Below, piece by piece: positions 59,629-64,000 of a stretch of DNA of 64,000 bases. A program made the position numbers and the translations under genes. Source of the DNA: Bugula neritina (Eukaryota > Bryozoa > Gymnolaemata > Cheilostomatida > Bugulidae); NCBI GenBank assembly GCA_964035545.1, contig OZ037769.1, positions 9,091,429-9,155,428 on the forward strand. Reading direction: 5' to 3'. How positions within the stretch are numbered: position 1 is the stretch's first letter; the number at the start of each line of letters is the position of its first letter. The notes beneath the pieces were generated by a model. The model was not told where the DNA came from. It worked only from the letters and a program-made list of their open reading frames with translations, and did not search any database.

Positions 59629-61113
59629 ATGAAAAGAAAAATGAACACGAAATCATACTGGCAGGACGTCGCCCAGGATAAAAAGGTCCAAATTTCTAAA
59701 CTCAACCTTGCATCATGGAACATACGAACAATGCTAGACCGGGAGAACACAGAAAGACCTGAGAGAAGAAGTGCAATCATTTCATCTGAACTACAGAAGT
59801 ATGGCATCGACATTGCAGCACTGAGTGAAATCAGATTCAAAGATACCGGTAACATTCGTGAAGAGTCAGGCTACACCATTTATTGGAGTGGCAAAACTGC
59901 ATCTGAGCGCAGTGAGTCAGGCGTGGCTCTTGCTATCAGGAACGAACTTGTTTCGAGACTAATCGAAGAGCCAAAGGCTATAAGCGACAGACTGATGTCA
60001 CTCAGGGTTCCTCTGTCTGATGAGCGATGGTGCACTGTGATAGCTGTCTATGCTCCCACGATGACAAACAGCCAAGAAAACATCAACAGATTCTATGACC
60101 AACTGAATCAGGCTCTAAGATCAGTCCCAGCAGCTGATAAGATCTTACTCATGGGGGACTTCAATGCTAGGGTTGGACAAGATCACTCAACCTGGCCCGG
60201 TGTGATAGGCAAGTATGGCTGCGGAAACCTGAACTCCAATGGTGAACTTCTGATCTCAGTCTGTAGTGAACATCAACTGTGCATTACCAACACCTTCTTC
60301 AAGCATAAACCAGCTCACAAGTTTTCTTGGATGCACCCGAGAAGCAAGAACTGGCATCTCATCGACTTTGTTATCACACGACAACGTGATCTACCAGACA
60401 TTCTGGACACAAGGGCGATGAGAGGGGCGAATTGCAGTACTGACCACATCATGATCAGGTCAAAAGCTAAGCTCAGAGTGAGGAGAAAAATGAAGAAAGG
60501 GAGAACACCTTGCCAGAAGCTGGACGTTTCTCGACTTAAGAATGAGGAAGTAAGACAAGAACTGGAAAAGTCCCTTGCTGGGAAACTGAACTCTGCTCCA
60601 GAGGGCGTAGAGAATAAGTGGAGAGCATTCAAAGAGATAGTTTATGCAGAGTCAAAAGTGCACCTCGGCACTGTCAGCAGGAAGCATGAGGACTGGTTTG
60701 ACGAGAATAATGATGAGCTTCAAGAACTCATCCAGAAGAGAAACAAGGCCAGAGCAGACATGTTAACCAGGAATACTCGCTCGAACAAGTCAAAGCTTAG
60801 AATGGCTGGCAAAAAACTCACAGGAAGATGCAGGGAGCTCAAGAACGACTGGTGGTTGACAAAAGCTGCTGAACTGCAACGGTTTGCTGACACTAACGAC
60901 ATGAAAGACTTTTACCAAAGCACGAAAACTGTTAGGGGTCCAAGAGTGAGTCATCCTGACCAGCTCTTGGCCAGTGACAGCTCAACACTCCTGACAGAAA
61001 AACAAGACCTTCTAGCGAGATGGACAGAGCATTTCAGCAAGCTACTAAACGAGACTCCAGATATTGATGACAACATCATTGAGAACCTGAGACAAGCTCC
61101 CATTCAGGACTAG
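59629..61113 (+). CDS. LINE endonuclease and linker, ends at TAG
   Basis: The 494-residue N-terminal part of the LINE polyprotein is an AP-endonuclease-like nuclease that nicks target DNA for target-primed reverse transcription. Landmarks in order are LASWNIRTM, the catalytic glutamate in ALSEIRFKDTG, GVALAIRNE, LLMGDFNARVGQD, NWHLIDFVITRQRD and the STDHIMI terminal motif. These are followed by a basic linker with HEDWFDENNDELQEL that is also recognisable in copy 2. The frame reads without defect for the whole length. The stop at 61111-61113 is directly followed by the ATG of the reverse transcriptase frame in the same phase, so this is either one 1,023-codon polyprotein with a nonsense change or two adjoining frames. 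Confidence 0.9.
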   Translation: MKRKMNTKSYWQDVAQDKKVQISKLNLASWNIRTMLDRENTERPERRSAIISSELQKYGIDIAALSEIRFKDTGNIREESGYTIYWSGKTASERSESGVALAIRNELVSRLIEEPKAISDRLMSLRVPLSDERWCTVIAVYAPTMTNSQENINRFYDQLNQALRSVPAADKILLMGDFNARVGQDHSTWPGVIGKYGCGNLNSNGELLISVCSEHQLCITNTFFKHKPAHKFSWMHPRSKNWHLIDFVITRQRDLPDILDTRAMRGANCSTDHIMIRSKAKLRVRRKMKKGRTPCQKLDVSRLKNEEVRQELEKSLAGKLNSAPEGVENKWRAFKEIVYAESKVHLGTVSRKHEDWFDENNDELQELIQKRNKARADMLTRNTRSNKSKLRMAGKKLTGRCRELKNDWWLTKAAELQRFADTNDMKDFYQSTKTVRGPRVSHPDQLLASDSSTLLTEKQDLLARWTEHFSKLLNETPDIDDNIIENLRQAPIQD

Positions 61114-62700
61114 ATGGACGATTGCCCAGATATTGAAGAGATCATCAAGGCAACTTCGATGCTAAGTGAAGGGAAATCACCTGGCTCTGATGGTATTCAC
61201 CCTGAGGTTATCAAAAGGGGAGGGCCCAAACTAATAAGTACTCTCCATGAGATAATAAAGGAGGCATGGAAAACTGCTGTAGTCCCTCAAGATTGGAAAG
61301 ATGCCCAACTTATAACCATCTTCAAAAAGGGTGATCGGAAGCTGTGCGGTAACTACAGAGGTATCTCCCTTCTCTCAATTCCCGGTAAAGTTTTTGCTCG
61401 CGTCCTTCTAAATAGAATGACATCATATGCAGAAAACTTCCTACCCGAAACTCAGTGTGGATTCCGTAGTGGAAGGGGAACAGCAGACATGATATTTGCA
61501 CTGAAGCAGATACAGGAAAAATGCATCGAGCAAAATATGCCCCTGTACATGGTCTTCATTGACTTCACCAAAGCGTTCGATACTGTTGATCGGGCGACCC
61601 TGTGGAAGATCTTACAGAAACTCGGTTTTCCCAGTCACTTCACCAATCTTATCAGCGCTCTCCATACTGGCATGAAGGCCTCAGTCAAGCTGAAGGAGGA
61701 GTTATCTGAGTCGTTCCAGGTCAACAATGGTGTGAAACAAGGATGTGTGTTGGCTCCAACGCTATTCTCTATTTTCTTATCGGCTGTTCTACAGCACGCA
61801 TTTAAAAACTGTGATAAAGGCGTCTGGATTCAAAGTAGACCTGGAGCTGATCTGTTCAATGTGAACCAATACAAGTCAACAACAAGAACACAGAAAGTAT
61901 TGGTTAGAGAACTCATGTTTGCTGACGACACTGCCTTCGTTGCACACAGCCATGGCGATGCACAGGAATTAGTCGACAGATTCGCCAGAGCTTCCAAAGC
62001 TTTTGGTCTGAAGATCAACATCAAGAAAACGGCACCTGGAGCCCATGACAGTGGTGACAGTATCTGCATAGATAATGAAGACCTTGCCAACGTCAATAAG
62101 TTTAAATATCTTGGGTCTACAGTGATGTGCAACAACAAGATGGATGAAGAGATTCATACAAGGGTGTCCAATGCTTCAATCTCATTCGGCAGACTAAAGA
62201 CCAAAGTGTGGTACAATAAGGATCTGTCATTCAAGACCAAGTGTACAGTGTACAGAGCCATTGTCCTGTCCTCTCTGCTCTATGGAGCGGAGGCCTGGCC
62301 TGTATACAGGATAGCCGCTCACAAATTCAACACCTATATGATGAGACATCTACGCCAGATCTTGAACGTGAAGTGGTGGGATTTCATCTCGAATGAGGAG
62401 ACTCTAGCACAGGCAAATCTACTCAGCATGTATGAACTACTCATTCAAAAAAACCTGAGATGGGCTGGTCATGTGCATCGAATGGATAACTCTAGATTAC
62501 CTAAACAAATTCTCTATTCACAACTGAAAGAAGGCACCCGTGGTGTTGGCAGGCCGCGACTGAGATTCAAAGATACCGTTAAACGCAATCTAAAAGACCT
62601 GAAGATCCCTATTGGTAGCTGGCAATCTCTCAGCAAAGACAGATGTAAATGGAGGACCATGATTCACCGGAAGTCATCTTCGGACACGAAGGACAGCTAA
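61114..62700 (+). CDS. LINE reverse transcriptase, in phase behind the TAG
   Basis: The 528-residue RT part starts MDDCPDIEEI directly after the stop. RT blocks in order are GSDGIHPEVIKRGG, VPQDWKDAQLITIFKKGD, GNYRGISLLSIPGKVFARVL, FIDFTKAFDTVDRATLWKIL, GVKQGCVLAPTLFSIFLS and the catalytic box MFADDTAFVA near 61920. YLGSTVMCNNKMDEEIHTRV and the C-terminal RNLRWAGH-type block (KNLRWAGHVHRMDNSRLPKQ, then GRPRLRFKDTVKRNLK) follow. All catalytic residues look intact. The ATG is probably not a natural start, because copy 2 shows the linker running on into RT, but the context would also permit reinitiation. Confidence 0.92.
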   Translation: MDDCPDIEEIIKATSMLSEGKSPGSDGIHPEVIKRGGPKLISTLHEIIKEAWKTAVVPQDWKDAQLITIFKKGDRKLCGNYRGISLLSIPGKVFARVLLNRMTSYAENFLPETQCGFRSGRGTADMIFALKQIQEKCIEQNMPLYMVFIDFTKAFDTVDRATLWKILQKLGFPSHFTNLISALHTGMKASVKLKEELSESFQVNNGVKQGCVLAPTLFSIFLSAVLQHAFKNCDKGVWIQSRPGADLFNVNQYKSTTRTQKVLVRELMFADDTAFVAHSHGDAQELVDRFARASKAFGLKINIKKTAPGAHDSGDSICIDNEDLANVNKFKYLGSTVMCNNKMDEEIHTRVSNASISFGRLKTKVWYNKDLSFKTKCTVYRAIVLSSLLYGAEAWPVYRIAAHKFNTYMMRHLRQILNVKWWDFISNEETLAQANLLSMYELLIQKNLRWAGHVHRMDNSRLPKQILYSQLKEGTRGVGRPRLRFKDTVKRNLKDLKIPIGSWQSLSKDRCKWRTMIHRKSSSDTKDS

Positions 62701-62760
62701 TGAACCTCCATATACCAGCACAGACAAGCAAAATACATAAATATATATATCGAAACACAA

Positions 62761-63480
62761 TAAAACTACAGGCTTTACAAAATCACAATAGGTTTTATGA
62801 ATGCTTATTAATTAAATAACTATTTCATTAAAATAATATTTAGGTGTAAAGGAAAATCCCTTATATAACATGATTAGAACTTAGAAGTACTATATGTCCA
62901 CCTGAGGTTTTAATTAATAGTCTTATTAAATAGTGTTAGCGGCATCAAAAGAAAAAGTTTAGTAAACTCAGCATAGTCGAGCACTGTCTAGCACGAGACA
63001 TGGGAGCGCTTGAGACAGTACGGGTGATAACAGACATACCCTCTCTCCCCCTGTGTGCTGCAGCCACGTGTAGCAGTTTCCAGTTCCCACTCAGCCTATC
63101 TACGTGTATTTTGCTAATAGTTAATACTGCAGCCTACAATTTTATCTCTATGGTTACAGGAATAATTGCTATATAGAATAAATCTTCTTAATCCTAGGTA
63201 ACTTTTTGTGAGGTAAAAGGGCTATTTATAATTAAGCCTGTAATTAGATTTATATTAATGCATTCAGAGAGGTCTCATGCATATCTATCTCCTTAAACCA
63301 AAATAATGGTAAATGATGTTTCCCAAAACTGCTGTAAAAAAATTTGTCTCAATCTCTGGTAACTTCTATCAGATAAAAAAATTATGAGCGTTTCATTTAG
63401 AAATAAGCTTGTAATTACATTAAAATTGATGCACTCAAAGGTGTCTCATAAAATCTCATTAAATCAGATTATTGGTAGAT
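62761..63480. other. Spacer between the LINE and the gag fragment
   Basis: No gene is supported. About 63195-63300 and 63350-63470 are imperfect direct repeats (GGTAACTT, then AAGCCTGTAATTA versus AAGCTTGTAATTA, then GGTCTCAT versus GTGTCTCAT). This stretch could include the LTR or leader of the element whose gag follows, but no TG...CA boundary was identified. Confidence 0.4.
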
Positions 63481-64000
63481 GGGGTAAACATTTTCAAAAG
63501 CTTCAATTTCACTGGTGGCAAATTTGAAGACAAAAATGCTTTTGAAAAATTTGACAATTTTGTTTCAAGGCATCTAATAAAACTATTAAAAGGCATCAAC
63601 TTTTGTCTTCTACACAAGGCTGGTTGATTATTGATCAATACATCAGAACTTTACACAAACTAGCTTGACAGTGTAGTAAGTTAGGTGTAATGTATGGTGA
63701 TTTTGTGTTACAAGCTCTACGACTTGGGATAAATGACAAAAGACTTAGAAGAATGTTGTTTGAAGAGTCGGAAGAACATAACCTAGAACAAGCAATAAAG
63801 AAGTTCAAACTTGCAGAACGTTCTAATGCAGATCTCAAAATGATAAAAACTGAAACAAAGGAGTCTATTCATGCATTGAAGTCCAACAGAAGCTCTCATC
63901 ATAGAACAAGCAAGGACAAACACACTGATATCCTTAATTCTCTCAAGCAAGCAAGATCCAATTCAAGATGTGGTAATTGGGGGACATCTCACCCACCTCG
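63480..64000 (+). pseudogene. Gypsy-type gag fragment running off the window edge
   Basis: Broken plus-strand frames give NAFEKFDNFVSRHLIKLLKG and IDQYIRTLHKLA. After a stop comes a longer frame with YGDFVLQALRLGINDKRLRR, LEQAIKKFKLAERSNA and a first zinc-knuckle cysteine pair (RCGN) at the edge. The pattern is that of Ty3/gypsy gag of the K02A2.6-like kind, similar in plan to element B. The rest lies beyond 64000. Confidence 0.65.

Larger units (their letters stand above)
59229..62760 (+). mobile_element. Near-intact APE-type non-LTR retrotransposon (LINE copy 4)
   Basis: This is the best-preserved element in the window. It has a leader of about 400 bp shared with LINE copy 1, an endonuclease frame, a reverse transcriptase frame in the same phase separated by one TAG, and a short 3'UTR ending in an ATA-rich tail near 62755. 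Three other copies of the family lie within 15 kb. No separate upstream gag-like ORF was seen. APE plus RT with a long C-terminal domain suggests an RTE/CR1-like group, but the clade is not assigned. Confidence 0.88.

Noticed and set aside
1-64000. CRISPR arrays, bacterial operons or prophage
   Set aside because: All recognisable genes are spliced animal genes or eukaryotic transposable elements, and no array-like spacing was found.

Overview
The window comes from an AT-rich animal nuclear genome. Genes are split into many short exons with GT-AG introns, intergenic spacers are long and A/T-dominated, and interspersed repeats are abundant. Caveolin, DEG/ENaC-family, MPPED-type phosphodiesterase, secreted carboxylesterase and MBD4-type glycosylase genes together mean Metazoa. 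An invertebrate, perhaps a lophotrochozoan or bryozoan-like animal, is my guess from general character only. There are no bacterial-type operons, CRISPR arrays or phage genes.

Layout. (1) 0.6-3.4 kb, minus strand: seven exons of an MPPED1/2-like class III metallophosphoesterase whose last coding exon was not found and probably lies left of the window. (2) 7.3-8.8 kb and 12.6-15.4 kb, minus strand: two complete four-exon caveolin genes in tandem. Their central exons and the intron between them are nearly identical while their ends differ. (3) 17.6-25.9 kb, minus strand: a ten-exon DEG/ENaC-like gene with perfectly consistent intron phases. Intron 8 carries a hAT-type MITE with a TTAA-flanked MITE inside it, and the second transmembrane helix is not visible. 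(4) 26-33 kb: a repeat-rich spacer with tRNA-derived SINEs, a second decayed hAT-like element, trinucleotide repeats, a solo LTR with a recognisable empty-site paralogue, and a 420-bp near-perfect palindrome. (5) 33.2-38.9 kb, plus strand: a nine-exon secreted carboxylesterase with a complete catalytic triad. (6) 40.5-42.3 kb, minus strand: a four-exon MBD4-type thymine glycosylase that appears to lack the methyl-CpG-binding domain. (7) 43.3-64 kb: a block of retrotransposons, comprising at least four Ty3/gypsy-type remnants and four copies of one APE-type non-LTR element. The last copy is almost intact, with a single in-frame TAG between endonuclease and reverse transcriptase.

The host genes are unrelated single-gene units and form no pathway; only the two caveolins are functionally linked. 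All splice models come from reading frame, GT/AG signals and family similarity by eye. No alignments, expression data or database searches were available. I see no clear new biological system. The most informative observations are the caveolin conversion tract, the apparently channel-dead DEG/ENaC gene, the short MBD4, the long palindrome and the nearly intact LINE.
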